From positions 1 to 60,381 of the forward strand of contig CASFRF010000058.1 in the NCBI GenBank assembly GCA_949297015.1: 60,381 bases of DNA. The letters are read 5' to 3'. Under the pieces are notes generated by a model that ran no database searches, was not told the origin of the DNA, and saw nothing but the letters and a program-made list of their open reading frames with translations. Made by a program: the position numbers and the translations under genes. This document shows positions 26,575 through 34,975 of this stretch, one piece after another (positions within the stretch are counted from its first letter, which is position 1; every line of letters begins with the position of its first letter). The stretch is from an uncultured bacterium. GTDB taxonomy: Bacteria > Verrucomicrobiota > Lentisphaeria > Victivallales > Victivallaceae.

Positions 26575-27181
26575 AATTACTTGTCTGCTGCTCGGCGGCG
26601 CAGTGCTGCCGGGGGTCATCACGCTGAGCGGCTGCGGGACTCCGGCGCGCTATCTGGAGTCCGGCAGTCCGGAGTCGCTGCTCACGGTCAGCGGGGTGGA
26701 TCCGGCCGACTGGCAGCGGGTGACCGCCGAGGCGGCCCAGTCGCTGGTGGCCTCCGGCGCGCTGAAGCGCAACGACGGCCAGCGCCCGGTGCTGATGATC
26801 AGCCGGATCCGCAACTACACGCTGCAACATCTGGAGACCCGGCTGCTGACCGACCAGCTGCGTTCGGTGGTGCTCCGTTCCGGACAGGCCACGGTGACCT
26901 CGGCGGTGGGGTACGGCAGCAATCTCGATCCGGCGGTGCGGCGCATCCGGCAGAAGGAGCTGGATGATCTGTTCGACCCGGGTACGGTGCCCCGTTCCGG
27001 GACGGTGATCGCGCCGAATCTGAGTCTCTCCGGCTCGATCACGCAGCAGACGGTGACCCGGGGTCGGACCGAGGAGAGTTATTTCCTGTTCCACCTGACG
27101 CTGACCGACTTGGCCACCGGGCTGGCCGTCTGGGAACATAACGTTGAAATCGCCAAACAAGGGACCCGTCCGGTCCTCTAA
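26558..27181 (+). CDS. LpoB-like lipoprotein 1
   Basis: 207 residues with lipobox LSGC (Cys near residue 26). The body matches the LpoB family: ADWQRVTAEAAQSLVASG, RPVLMISRIRNYT, TDQLRSVVLRSGQ, and a C-terminal LSLSGSITQQTV and YFLFHLTLTDLATGLAVWE. In enterobacteria LpoB is the outer-membrane activator of the bifunctional peptidoglycan synthase PBP1B. Whether this homologue does the same is unknown. A clear paralogue lies two genes downstream. The start overlaps the previous gene by 17 bases. Confidence 0.78.
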   Translation: MKAWNKITCLLLGGAVLPGVITLSGCGTPARYLESGSPESLLTVSGVDPADWQRVTAEAAQSLVASGALKRNDGQRPVLMISRIRNYTLQHLETRLLTDQLRSVVLRSGQATVTSAVGYGSNLDPAVRRIRQKELDDLFDPGTVPRSGTVIAPNLSLSGSITQQTVTRGRTEESYFLFHLTLTDLATGLAVWEHNVEIAKQGTRPVL

Positions 27182-27198
27182 CCTGTGAGGAATTGATC

Positions 27199-27651
27199 AT
27201 GAAGCAATCCTTTCTACTGCTGACCGCCGCACTGCTGCTGCTCACCGGCTGTCAGGACACCGTGAACACCGTACGCAACGCCGAGACCGCCGCCCGGCGG
27301 CAGGAGGTCGACTACCGGTATTTCTCCACCGACGACTTCTGCCGCGACCGGTTGCAGCTGATCCGGATCGACCGGGGGACCACCCCCTCCGGGCTGCTTC
27401 AGGTGCAGGCGACCGTGCACAGCGCCCGTTATGGCTTCTGGTCCGAGCTGTGGAGCGGCCTGACCGGCGAAAACCCCTACCACCTCGCCTACAAGTTCGA
27501 CTGGTTCGACGAGCAGGGCATGCGCGTGGAGACCCCGGCCAGCGTCTGGCTCAATTTGATTCTGATGCCCGGCGAGACCCGGTTTCTGCAGGCGGTGGCC
27601 CCCAACGAGCGCTGCCGGGACTTCCTGCTGAGCGTCAAAGAGGCCGAATAA
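27199..27651 (+). CDS. YcfL-like lipoprotein (DUF1425)
   Basis: 150 residues with lipobox LTGC (Cys near residue 18). The beta-rich body contains QLIRIDRGTTPSGLLQVQAT, YHLAYKFDWFDEQGM and LNLILMPGETRFLQAVAP, which matches YcfL-type proteins. In E. coli ycfL lies next to lpoB (ycfM). The same adjacency here supports both assignments. ATG 27199 is preferred over TTG 27193 because GAGG lies at suitable distance. The molecular function is not established in any organism I know of. Confidence 0.75.
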   Translation: MKQSFLLLTAALLLLTGCQDTVNTVRNAETAARRQEVDYRYFSTDDFCRDRLQLIRIDRGTTPSGLLQVQATVHSARYGFWSELWSGLTGENPYHLAYKFDWFDEQGMRVETPASVWLNLILMPGETRFLQAVAPNERCRDFLLSVKEAE

Positions 27652-27688
27652 GCTTGATTTAACCATCCAGACCAAGGAGTTACTGCCG

Positions 27689-28300
27689 ATGAAAACCTCA
27701 CTGCTTCACACCTTTTCCGCCGCGCTGCTGCTGCTGGGCGCGGGCTGCGGCACGGCCGCTCACCGGATCGAACCCGGCGGCAGTCAGGCTCTGATCACGG
27801 TGCGTGACGTCAACACCCAGGACTGGCAGAACGTCGCCGCCCGCAGCATCCAGTCGCTGCTCGCCTCCGGCGTGCTCAACCGAGCCGACGGACGCAAGAC
27901 CGTGGTCATGGTCAGCGAGGTCAAGGACCGCACCGGCAGGCAGCTCAAAACCACCATTCTGACCAACAAGATCCGGCAGGCGCTGCTCGGCTCCGGCAAG
28001 GCGGTGACCACCACCGCGGTCGGCGCGGCGGGGGCCGAGGACACTGCCACCCGGCAGGTCCGGGAACTGGAGAACGACGACCTGTTCAATCAGGCCACCG
28101 TTCAGAAGCGCGGTACGGTGATCGCCCCGGACATGAGTCTTTCCGGCGAGATTCTGCGCGAAATGACCACCTCGGGCCGGACCGAGGAAAGCTACTTCGT
28201 CTTCCATGTGGTGTTGACCGACCTGGCCACCGGTTTGGCGGTCTGGGAGCAGACCTTCGACTTCTCGAAACAGGAAACCGCTTCAATTCTCGGCTTTTGA
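27689..28300 (+). CDS. LpoB-like lipoprotein 2
   Basis: 203 residues with lipobox GAGC (Cys near residue 20). It is a paralogue of the product of 26558-27181 along its whole length: DWQNVAARSIQSLLASGVL, TVVMVSEVKDRTGR, a RGTVIAPDMSLSG stretch and YFVFHVVLTDLATGLAVWE. Possession of two diverged LpoB copies in one operon is uncommon and suggests a heteromeric complex or two partners. AAGGAG lies upstream of the ATG. The gene is followed after 7 bases by a sirtuin gene. Confidence 0.78.
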   Translation: MKTSLLHTFSAALLLLGAGCGTAAHRIEPGGSQALITVRDVNTQDWQNVAARSIQSLLASGVLNRADGRKTVVMVSEVKDRTGRQLKTTILTNKIRQALLGSGKAVTTTAVGAAGAEDTATRQVRELENDDLFNQATVQKRGTVIAPDMSLSGEILREMTTSGRTEESYFVFHVVLTDLATGLAVWEQTFDFSKQETASILGF

Positions 28301-28307
28301 GGAGCTT

Positions 28308-29075
28308 ATGGCGACGGCAACGGAAGAACTGGCCCGGCAGCTCCGGGCGTCGCAACGGACTCTGGCGCTCACCGGCGCGGGGATTTCCACTTGGTCGGGC
28401 ATCCCCGACTTCCGGGGGGCGGGGGCGGGCGCGAACGGCCGGGAGTTTCAGGGCCACGCGCTGGAGGAGATCCTTTCGCGCTCCTGTTTCCTCCGGCACC
28501 CGGAGTGGTTCTACCAGTGGGCGCTGGAGTTCGTCTACAACCTCGATCGCTACGACCCCAACCCCGCCCACCGGCTGCTGGCCGGACTCGAACGCCGGGG
28601 GTTGCTGCACGGTCTCTACACCCAGAACATCGACCGGCTCCACCGCCGGGCGGGCAGCCGGAAACTCTACGAGCTGCACGGGAGCCCCGAGCATCACCAC
28701 TGCCTGCGCTGCGGCCGGGAGTTCGGCTATGAAGAGATCGCGCCCCGGGTCCGGAACGGGGAGGTGCCGCACTGTCCTTGCGGCGGCCTGATCAAACCCG
28801 ATATTGTGTTCTACGAGGAACCGCTGGACGAGGCGCTGCTGGAACAGGCCTTCACCGATTTCGGAAACTGTGAACTGGTGCTGGTGTTCGGCAGCAGCCT
28901 CACCGTGCAGCCGGCGGCCTCGCTGCCGCTGCTCGCGCGCCGCGGCGGCGCCGAACTGGTGATCGTCAACGCCCGCCCCACCCCGCTGGATGCGGAAGCC
29001 GTGCTCAAGTTCGACGACATCCGAACCCTGACCGAAGCGCTGGCCAAAATCTTCCCCGAGGCTGCGGAGCCCTAG
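28308..29075 (+). CDS. Sirtuin NAD+-dependent protein deacylase
   Basis: 255 residues with the complete Sir2 core: LTGAGIS (21-27), GIPDFRG, TQNIDRL (105-111) and the catalytic His in ELHGS (H124). The zinc site is formed by C132-x2-C135 and C156-x-C158; the CxC spacing of the second pair is shorter than usual. VFGSSLTVQPA follows in the NAD-binding part. It removes acyl groups from lysines in cytoplasmic proteins. GAGGAGCTT precedes the ATG. Although cytoplasmic, it is the last gene of an operon of envelope lipoproteins, a pairing I cannot explain. Confidence 0.9.
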   Translation: MATATEELARQLRASQRTLALTGAGISTWSGIPDFRGAGAGANGREFQGHALEEILSRSCFLRHPEWFYQWALEFVYNLDRYDPNPAHRLLAGLERRGLLHGLYTQNIDRLHRRAGSRKLYELHGSPEHHHCLRCGREFGYEEIAPRVRNGEVPHCPCGGLIKPDIVFYEEPLDEALLEQAFTDFGNCELVLVFGSSLTVQPAASLPLLARRGGAELVIVNARPTPLDAEAVLKFDDIRTLTEALAKIFPEAAEP

Positions 29076-29083
29076 GCCGAGCT

Positions 29084-29692
29084 TCAGAACTCGGTGCGGG
29101 CCGTGAGCGCCACGCCGATGGTCGCGGCGTCGGCGAAGGCCAGATTCGCCCCCGCCGGCAGCCCGATCGCCGGGCGTGAAATCCGCACCGGCGTATCGCG
29201 CAACAGCTCCGAAAGGTAGACCGCCGTGGCCCGCCCCTCCACGTCGGCGCCGAGCGCCAGAATCACCTCCCGGACCTCGCCGGAGCGGGCTTTGGCCAGC
29301 AGCGGCTCCAGATTCAGCGACTCCGCGGTCCGGTTCTCCAGCGGCGACAACCGCCCGCCGAGCACATGGTAAAGCCCCCGGAACTGGTTGCTGCGTTCGA
29401 TCGCAAACAGCTGCGGAGCCTCCTCGACCACGCAGATCAGACCGCGGTCCCGGTTGGGCTGCCGGCAGATCCCGCACTTCTCGCCGGCGACCGCCAGTGC
29501 GCCGCACTCCGGACAGACGCCGAGGGTTTCCGGCAATCCGGCCAGCGTCCGCCCGAGTACGCCGAGCTGTTCCGGCGACCACTTCCAGAGCGCCAGCGCC
29601 AACCGCTCCGCGCCGCGCCGCCCGACGCCGGGCAGCAGACGCAGCATCTCGATCAACTCCTGCAGCGGAGCCGGATATCCGGGTTCACTCAT
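29084..29692 (-). CDS. recR: Recombination protein RecR
   Basis: 202 residues. It starts with the helix-hairpin-helix LRLLPGVGRRGAERLALAL, followed by the four-Cys zinc motif CPECGAL...CGIC (about 59-76). The Toprim domain is marked by ICVVEEAPQLFAIE and the Walker-like ALGADVEGRATAVYL. RecR forms the clamp that works with RecO in RecA loading. It is the third gene of the conserved dnaX-ybaB-recR order and starts 3 bases after ybaB ends, with AAGG touching the start codon. Confidence 0.95.
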   Translation of the reverse strand: MSEPGYPAPLQELIEMLRLLPGVGRRGAERLALALWKWSPEQLGVLGRTLAGLPETLGVCPECGALAVAGEKCGICRQPNRDRGLICVVEEAPQLFAIERSNQFRGLYHVLGGRLSPLENRTAESLNLEPLLAKARSGEVREVILALGADVEGRATAVYLSELLRDTPVRISRPAIGLPAGANLAFADAATIGVALTARTEF

Positions 29693-29695
29693 CCT

Positions 29696-30013
29696 TCAGA
29701 ACAGCCCCGGCAGATTGACCCCGCCGGTCACCTCGGTCATCTTCTGCTGCATGGCGTTCCGGGCGTTGTCCAGCGCCTGATTGACCGCCGCCTGACAGAG
29801 ATCGGCCAGCAGCTCGCGGTCGCCGGTCGCCGTCTCCGCGATCAACACCCGCTTGACCCGGAAATCGCCGCTCACCACCGCCTGCACCGCCTCGCCGCCC
29901 GCGGCTCCGGCGAACTCGGCCGCCGCCAGATCCGCTTTGAGCTGCGCCATATTCTTCTGCAAATCCTTCGCCTTCTGGACCAACTTGGCCATCTCTCCGA
30001 GGTTTCCAAACAT
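29696..30013 (-). CDS. ybaB: YbaB/EbfC-family nucleoid-associated protein
   Basis: 105 residues. It is a small dimeric DNA-binding protein with the typical MAKLVQKAKDLQKNMAQLK helix at residues 8-26, VSGDFRVKRVLI strands and an ANxAxxxAxxKM-like helix. Its position between dnaX and recR is the standard one in bacteria and supports the call. It probably contributes to nucleoid organisation or transcription control. Confidence 0.93.
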   Translation of the reverse strand: MFGNLGEMAKLVQKAKDLQKNMAQLKADLAAAEFAGAAGGEAVQAVVSGDFRVKRVLIAETATGDRELLADLCQAAVNQALDNARNAMQQKMTEVTGGVNLPGLF

Positions 30014-30039
30014 GCTTGCTTCGATCCTTGCCTGTTATT

Positions 30040-31671
30040 TTATTGATGAACATCCACAATCTCGGCGTCGAACAACTCCGCCACCTGCCGGACCCGGGGA
30101 TTTTCCAGCACCCGCTGCCGAATCCCGGGGTCGTCGTGAATCATGCTCCGGCGCTTATGGCGCCCGGAGTCGGGCTCCTCCGCCCCGGACTCCGATTCCG
30201 GCAGCGGCACCGTGCCCCCCGCCGTCATGTCCGCCGCCGCTTCCGGCTCCCGTTCGGCTTCCAACTCCGCCGCCTCCGCGGCAGCCTCCGGCACCGCCGG
30301 AGCCGGGGTTTCCGGAACCTCTGCCGCCGCCGGAGCCGGGGTTTTCGGAACCTCTGCCGCCGCCGGAGCCGGGGTTTCCGGAACCTCTGCCGCCGCCGGA
30401 GCCGGGGTTTCCGGAACCTCTGCCGCCGCCGGAGCCGGGGTCACCGCCACGACCCGGACCGGAATGCTCCGGGGCGCCTCCGGCACCGGAACCTGATCGA
30501 GAAACTGCAACTCGCCCGCCTGGCGCAGCTGATTGAGCCGGGCCAGCAGATCGTCGATCCGGACCGCGTGCGCCTCACGCATGGCCTTCAGGAAAATCGT
30601 CTCCAGGAAAATCTGCTGATTGAGCGCAGCGTGCAGCAACCGCCCCACCGGCGCCAGATTCTCCAGCAGGATCTGCACGACCTCCACCCGGGTGGCCGCC
30701 GCCACCTCCCGGTAGTGGGCGATGGTCTCCGCGCCCTCGTCCAGCACCGACTCCGGGTCGCGTAAGGCCAGACAGATCCGGACCCCGCGCAAGGCCGCCA
30801 GCAGATCGTCGAACAGCGTCTCCAGATTCTTGCCCTTCACCGACAGCCGATGAATCACCTCCACCACGGTTCCGGCGTCATTTCCCAGCAGCGCCGCCAG
30901 CAACGCGTCGAGATCCCCGCGATCGGTCAGCCCGAACAGCGACAACACCTGTTCCGCGGTGATCGCCCGACCGTCCTCCATGGCGAAAAAGGCGATCATC
31001 TGGTCCAGCAGCGACTGCGCATCGCGCATGCCGCCCTCGGCGGCGCGGGCCACCGCTTCGAGCGCCGCCGGTTCGATCTTCACCTGCTCCTGCTCCGCAA
31101 TCAGGCGCAATCGATCGGCGATCAGCCGGGTCGGGATCGGCAGCAGATCAAACCGCTGACAGCGCGAAATAATGGTCGGCAGCACCTGATGCACCTCGGT
31201 GGTGGCGAAGATGAACTTGACGTGAGCCGGAGGCTCTTCCACCGTTTTGAGCAGCGCGTTCCAGGCGGTCTTGGAGAGCATGTGCACTTCGTCGATGATA
31301 TAGATCTTGTAGCGGCCGCCCGCGGGCAGGTGCAGCACCTCCTCGCTGAGCTCGCGCATATCGGCGGCGGTGTTGTGGCTGGCGGCGTCGATTTCGATGA
31401 TGTCCAGATTGTTCTCGGCGGTAGCGGAGCGGCAGGAGTCACATTCACCGCAGGGTTCCCCGTCCACCGGCTGCCGGCAGTTCAGCGCCTTGGCGAAGAT
31501 CCGGGCCAGCGTGGTCTTGCCCACCCCGCGCGGGCCCACAAACAAATAGGCGTGGGCGGTCCGCTGCTGCCGGATCGCATTGCGCAACGTCCGCACCACA
31601 TGCTCCTGGCCGACCACTTCGCTGAAACATTGCGGCCGCCACTTGCGGGCAATCACCTGATATTCGCTCAT
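30040..31671 (-). CDS. dnaX: DNA polymerase III subunit gamma/tau
   Basis: 543 residues. The clamp-loader ATPase carries FVGPRGVGKTTLAR (Walker A), a four-Cys zinc module CRQPVDGEPCGECDSC, IIDEVHMLS (Walker B) and ISRCQRFDL (SRC sensor). Domain III follows to about residue 370. Then comes an Ala/Pro/Glu linker with four tandem copies of an 11-residue unit (TPAPAAAEVPE), and a short conserved C-terminal end. The tail is shorter than E. coli tau. I see no A-rich frameshift site, so separate gamma and tau products cannot be claimed. Confidence 0.95.
   Translation of the reverse strand: MSEYQVIARKWRPQCFSEVVGQEHVVRTLRNAIRQQRTAHAYLFVGPRGVGKTTLARIFAKALNCRQPVDGEPCGECDSCRSATAENNLDIIEIDAASHNTAADMRELSEEVLHLPAGGRYKIYIIDEVHMLSKTAWNALLKTVEEPPAHVKFIFATTEVHQVLPTIISRCQRFDLLPIPTRLIADRLRLIAEQEQVKIEPAALEAVARAAEGGMRDAQSLLDQMIAFFAMEDGRAITAEQVLSLFGLTDRGDLDALLAALLGNDAGTVVEVIHRLSVKGKNLETLFDDLLAALRGVRICLALRDPESVLDEGAETIAHYREVAAATRVEVVQILLENLAPVGRLLHAALNQQIFLETIFLKAMREAHAVRIDDLLARLNQLRQAGELQFLDQVPVPEAPRSIPVRVVAVTPAPAAAEVPETPAPAAAEVPETPAPAAAEVPKTPAPAAAEVPETPAPAVPEAAAEAAELEAEREPEAAADMTAGGTVPLPESESGAEEPDSGRHKRRSMIHDDPGIRQRVLENPRVRQVAELFDAEIVDVHQ
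30300..30442 (-). repeat. 33 bp tandem repeat in dnaX
   Basis: Four full copies of a 33 bp unit starting at 30300, 30333, 30366 and 30399, with a partial fifth from 30432. Copies differ by only a base or two. Each encodes 11 residues of the flexible linker, so copy number can change without a frameshift. Confidence 0.9.
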
Positions 31672-31708
31672 TGTTCCGCCTCTCCGGATTTGCGCCGAAC
31701 CGCGCGCT

Positions 31709-32434
31709 CTACGCCTCGCAGGCGGCGCGCTGAAGCTCGAAAATCTGTTTCAAACCGTGCTCGGCCAGCTCCAGCAGACCGTCGAGCTGACGCCGGGAGA
31801 ACGGCGCGCCTTCGGCCGTCCCCTGAACTTCCACGAACTTTCCCGACTCGGTCATCACCACATTCATATCGACCTCGGCCCGGGAGTCCTCCTCATAACA
31901 GAGGTCCAGCCGCATTTCACCGTCCACCACGCCCACGCTGACCGCCGCCACCAGTTCGCGCAGGGGGTACTCCAGAAACACCCCGTCCGCCAGCCCCCGG
32001 CGCAGCCCCCGAGCCAGCGCCACCGCGGCCCCGGTGATCGAGGCGCACCGGGTCCCGCCGTCGGCATCGAGCACATCGCAATCCAGATAGAAGGTATTCT
32101 CGCCCAGTCGCTCCAGCTCGACCACCGACCGCAGCGAACGACCGATCAGCCGCTGGATCTCCATGGTCCGCCCGCTCGGCTTGCCCGAGGTGACCTCCCG
32201 CCGCGTCCGCTCGTGCGTGGCGCCCGGCAGCATGGCATACTCCGCAGTGACCCAGCCGCCGGTGCGCTGCTGGGCCTTCAGCCAGGGCGGCACCCGCGAC
32301 TCCAAACTCGCGGCGCAGACCACCCGGGTTCCGCCGCAACGAATCAGCGTGGAGCCCAAGGGATGGGAAAGGTAATCCGGGATCAGTTCCATCGGGCGCA
32401 ACGCATCGGGCGCCCGGCCATCGATTCGAGCCAT
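31709..32434 (-). CDS. rph: Ribonuclease PH
   Basis: 241 residues. This phosphorolytic 3'-5' exoribonuclease trims tRNA and other RNA 3' ends. Seen: the N-terminal R-x-D-GR start, [33 protein letters not shown], [15 protein letters not shown] arginine-rich block, [11 protein letters not shown], and [20 protein letters not shown] near residue 115-134. The length is standard. GGAGAATAGGCG precedes the ATG. It sits immediately downstream of the SRP RNA gene, whose 3' end it could help mature (inference). Confidence 0.95.
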   Translation of the reverse strand: MARIDGRAPDALRPMELIPDYLSHPLGSTLIRCGGTRVVCAASLESRVPPWLKAQQRTGGWVTAEYAMLPGATHERTRREVTSGKPSGRTMEIQRLIGRSLRSVVELERLGENTFYLDCDVLDADGGTRCASITGAAVALARGLRRGLADGVFLEYPLRELVAAVSVGVVDGEMRLDLCYEEDSRAEVDMNVVMTESGKFVEVQGTAEGAPFSRRQLDGLLELAEHGLKQIFELQRAACEA

Positions 32435-32480
32435 CGCCTATTCTCCTTCGCTTCTGAACACCGCGCTCCCCCGCAGGGGC

Positions 32481-32495
32481 AAAAAAAGTCGCCGG
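32481..32495 (-). terminator. Terminator of the SRP RNA gene
   Basis: The 3' arm of the RNA's own closing stem (32488-32495) is followed on the minus strand by seven T residues (32481-32487). Confidence 0.75.
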
Positions 32496-32597
32496 ACTGA
32501 ACGCAGGATGCGCTTGCCGAAGAATGCTTAGAGCTGCTTGGTTCCCCATCTGACTCGGTTCGCCCACTCGACAACGCACGGGGTGCAGCCCGGCGAC
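32488..32597 (-). ncRNA. ffs: Signal recognition particle RNA, small bacterial type (4.5S)
   Basis: A 110-base RNA that, with Ffh, targets membrane and secreted proteins co-translationally. Its ends pair perfectly: 32590-32597 with 32488-32495 (8 bp). The apical domain reads GTCAGATGG, the GGAA tetraloop, then CCAAGCAGC, matching the universal Ffh-binding hairpin with both internal loops. The usual CC/GG pair next to the loop is swapped to GG/CC, a compensatory change. Flanking GCGAACC and CTAAGC also fit the family. It has its own promoter (32603-32630) and ends in a T-run. No protein gene overlaps on this strand. Confidence 0.88.
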
Positions 32598-32602
32598 AAA
32601 AC

Positions 32603-32630
32603 AAAATACACTAAAATCCGAAATATTCAA
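32603..32630 (-). promoter_or_regulatory. Promoter of the SRP RNA gene
   Basis: Minus strand: TTGAAT (32625-32630), 16 bp, TATTTT (32603-32608), 5 bases before the predicted RNA start. The -35 lies inside the last codons of accD. Confidence 0.6.
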
Positions 32631-33468
32631 GCAGCAAACTGAGTTCCCGCCGCAGATTTTTCCGATCCACCACCCGGTCGATCAAACCCTTCTCCAGCAG
32701 AAACTCGGCCGTCTGGAACCCCTCCGGCAGTTTGGAGTTGGTCGTCTCCTGAATCACCCGGGGCCCGGCGAAACCGATCATCGCCCCCGGCTCGGCCAGA
32801 ATCACGTCGGCCACCGTCGCAAAACTCGCGGTCACCCCGCCGTAGGTCGGATTGGTCAGAATCGCGATGTACGGCAGATTCGCCTCGGTATGGCGCTCAA
32901 GCGCGCCGCAGGTCTTGGCCATCTGCATGAGACTGAGGATCCCCTCCTGCATCCGGGCCCCGCCCGACGCGGTCACCAGCACCACCGGCAGTTTTTCAGC
33001 GGTCGCCTTCTCGACCAGCCGGGCGATCTTCTCGCCGACCACCGATCCCATGCTCGCGCCCATGAACCGGAAATCCATCACCCCCAGCGCAAAGCGCCGC
33101 TGGTCCAGCGTCGCCAGTCCGCAGACGATCGCCTCCGAAAGATTGGTCTTGGACTCGGCCTCGGTCAGCCGCGTCTGATAGCTCTTCAGATCGGTGAACT
33201 CCAGCGCGTCCACCGAATAGAGCTTGCCGTCCAGCTCCGTAAACGACCCCTCGTCGGTCAGCGAGGCGATCCGGGCCGGAGCCGTCAACGCCAGATGGTG
33301 CCCGCAGTACCAGCAGACCGAAAGGTTGTCCGCCAGCCGATCCGAATAAAGCGTCTGGCCGCAGTTCTTGCACTTCAGCCAGGAACCGTCGGGGATGACC
33401 ATCCGCCGCTCACCGCTCGGGGCGGAGATCCGCAAGGTCGAATATTTTCCGCTGCTGAACAAAGACAT
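32611..33468 (-). CDS. accD: Acetyl-CoA carboxylase carboxyltransferase subunit beta
   Basis: 285 residues. It has an N-terminal zinc ribbon CKNCG...CWYCG (about 33-55), then the crotonase-like carboxyltransferase domain with MDFRFMGASMGSVVGEKI, TASGGARMQEG (oxyanion region) and GFAGPRVIQET. With AccA it transfers the carboxyl group from carboxybiotin to acetyl-CoA, the committed step of fatty-acid synthesis. AccA is not in the window. The promoter is at 33510-33538. Confidence 0.95.
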   Translation of the reverse strand: MSLFSSGKYSTLRISAPSGERRMVIPDGSWLKCKNCGQTLYSDRLADNLSVCWYCGHHLALTAPARIASLTDEGSFTELDGKLYSVDALEFTDLKSYQTRLTEAESKTNLSEAIVCGLATLDQRRFALGVMDFRFMGASMGSVVGEKIARLVEKATAEKLPVVLVTASGGARMQEGILSLMQMAKTCGALERHTEANLPYIAILTNPTYGGVTASFATVADVILAEPGAMIGFAGPRVIQETTNSKLPEGFQTAEFLLEKGLIDRVVDRKNLRRELSLLLEYFGF

Positions 33469-33509
33469 ACACCTGCTCGGTTTGAGTTATCAGTCCATTA
33501 CTTCCGAAT

Positions 33510-33538
33510 AATATAACGCCGGATTGCCCTCTTTTCAA
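33510..33538 (-). promoter_or_regulatory. Sigma70-type promoter for accD
   Basis: Minus strand: TTGAAA (33533-33538), 17 bp, TATATT (33510-33515), about 40 bases before the accD ATG. Confidence 0.6.
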
Positions 33539-33590
33539 GGAGCCGTCGCCGCCGCGGCCGTAATTTCCCCGAATTCCTCCGGCTGTCCGC

Positions 33591-34316
33591 TCAGCGTCCC
33601 GGCGTCAGCTGCGGATTCAGCGACGAGAACAGCAGCGTCCGCACCGCCTCCGGGTCGTAGACCACCACCAGCTTCCCCGGCTCGGTGTACAACTCGCGGA
33701 CCAGTCCGCGGAACCATTCGTACTCCGGCAGCTCCCGGCAGCGGCGCACCGCCTCCGCCAGGTGCTTCCGCAGCAGCCCGGTCGGCACCGGAAAGGCTCC
33801 GATCCGGCAGGACACCAGCTCCGGCACCACCTCCCCGCGCTCCATCTGCAAACGCAGCCCCAGCCGAATCGGCAACACCCCGCCGAACAGCCACGGGTGC
33901 TGCGTATCGAACAGATACTCCAGCTCCAGCACCGCGCCGTTGAGCGCAAATCGGTAGACTTTGGCCCCCTCGTTCCAGATCTCACCGGCCGTAGGATGAA
34001 ACGTCCCGGCCAGCGACCCGTAGTGATCGATCGCGCGCTGCAACGCCGCCAGCTGCTCCGGGCTGAACTCCCGGCGCAACTCACTCCCCGGCGCCGTTTG
34101 CATCATCAGCCCCAGTTCGGTCAGCATCAACTCCTGATCGCCCGGTTGCAGCGGCTCCAGCGGGAAACTCCGCTCCGAACTGAACAGCAGCCACCCCGCC
34201 ACCACCGCGCTGAGCACCACCAGCGTCACGGAAAGCGCCGTCCAATGCCACCAGCGCAGCCGAAACCGCCGCTTCGGGGGCGGCTCCGCTTCCGGAACCG
34301 GCGTCGCCGACGACAT
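33591..34316 (-). CDS. Membrane-anchored protein of unknown function
   Basis: 241 residues. A Pro-rich cytoplasmic N terminus with a basic patch (KRRFRLR) precedes one membrane segment (about 26-46, TALSVTLVVLSAVVAGWLLF). The remaining 190 residues should lie outside the inner membrane. They contain FSPEQLAALQRAIDHYGSL, IWNEGAKVYRFALNGAVLEL and LPIRLGLRLQMERGE. I do not recognise the family. It starts 1 base after tsaB ends and is probably the last gene of the operon starting with the activase. Confidence 0.7.
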   Translation of the reverse strand: MSSATPVPEAEPPPKRRFRLRWWHWTALSVTLVVLSAVVAGWLLFSSERSFPLEPLQPGDQELMLTELGLMMQTAPGSELRREFSPEQLAALQRAIDHYGSLAGTFHPTAGEIWNEGAKVYRFALNGAVLELEYLFDTQHPWLFGGVLPIRLGLRLQMERGEVVPELVSCRIGAFPVPTGLLRKHLAEAVRRCRELPEYEWFRGLVRELYTEPGKLVVVYDPEAVRTLLFSSLNPQLTPGR

Positions 34317-34317
34317 C

Positions 34318-34968
34318 TCAGACCTCCTTCGGATGAACCGCCGGGCGGATGTAGACCAGCCGGGTCAGATCCCCGTCGAACTCCGGCTCCCGAGCCGCGA
34401 TCAACTCCTCGGCCCGCAGCTCCACCAGCGACACATCAACGCCCGGCAGCCACCGTGCAATCGCCTCCCGGTCGGTGACCGGGGCCGCCAGCCGCCGTCC
34501 GGCCAGCGCCGCGGGCGCGTCCGCGCCGGACATCACCCCCGGCTCGCCCACCGGCTGCACTTCGCCGTCGCGCATTTCCAGCTCGAAAGTCAGAAGTTCG
34601 CGGTTGCGGCCGTCGAACAACAGCGTCCAGCGCTCCCCCTCGACCCGGGGCAATCGCCGCCCCAGCGCCACCGCCGTGGGCACGCAGCGGACCCGGACCT
34701 CCGGCCGCTCGTAACTCCAGCCGGAGATCAGCGCCGCCGCCAGCCGCAGCCCGGTGAACGACCCCGGGCCGGAGCCGACCGTCCAGCTCGCGACCTCGTC
34801 CGGCGAAACTCCGGCCCCGGCCAGACTCTTGACCACCCCTTCGGAGAGCTCCGCCGCCTCGCGCCCTCGCATCGGCCGCGACACCGACAGCACCGTCCGG
34901 CCTGCCGCGTCCACCGCCGCCAGCGCCGCCGCCGGGCCCGAAAGATCCAACGCCGCCTGATATTTCAT
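34318..34968 (-). CDS. tsaB: tRNA threonylcarbamoyladenosine biosynthesis protein TsaB
   Basis: 216 residues of the ASKHA fold. The start ALDLSGPAAALAAVD, the GREAAELSEGVVKSLAGAG helix and VGSGPGSFTGLRLAAALISG (around 65-85) are the TsaB hallmarks. The N-terminal metal-binding His found in TsaD is absent, as expected for TsaB. It scaffolds TsaD and TsaE in t6A synthesis, using the product of tsaC (7527-8150). It lies 7 bases after lysA. Confidence 0.88.
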   Translation of the reverse strand: MKYQAALDLSGPAAALAAVDAAGRTVLSVSRPMRGREAAELSEGVVKSLAGAGVSPDEVASWTVGSGPGSFTGLRLAAALISGWSYERPEVRVRCVPTAVALGRRLPRVEGERWTLLFDGRNRELLTFELEMRDGEVQPVGEPGVMSGADAPAALAGRRLAAPVTDREAIARWLPGVDVSLVELRAEELIAAREPEFDGDLTRLVYIRPAVHPKEV

Positions 34969-34975
34969 CTTCCGC

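Noticed and set aside
30300..30442. Short CRISPR-like array
   Set aside because: The 33 bp units are directly tandem with no spacers, lie in frame inside dnaX and keep the reading frame.
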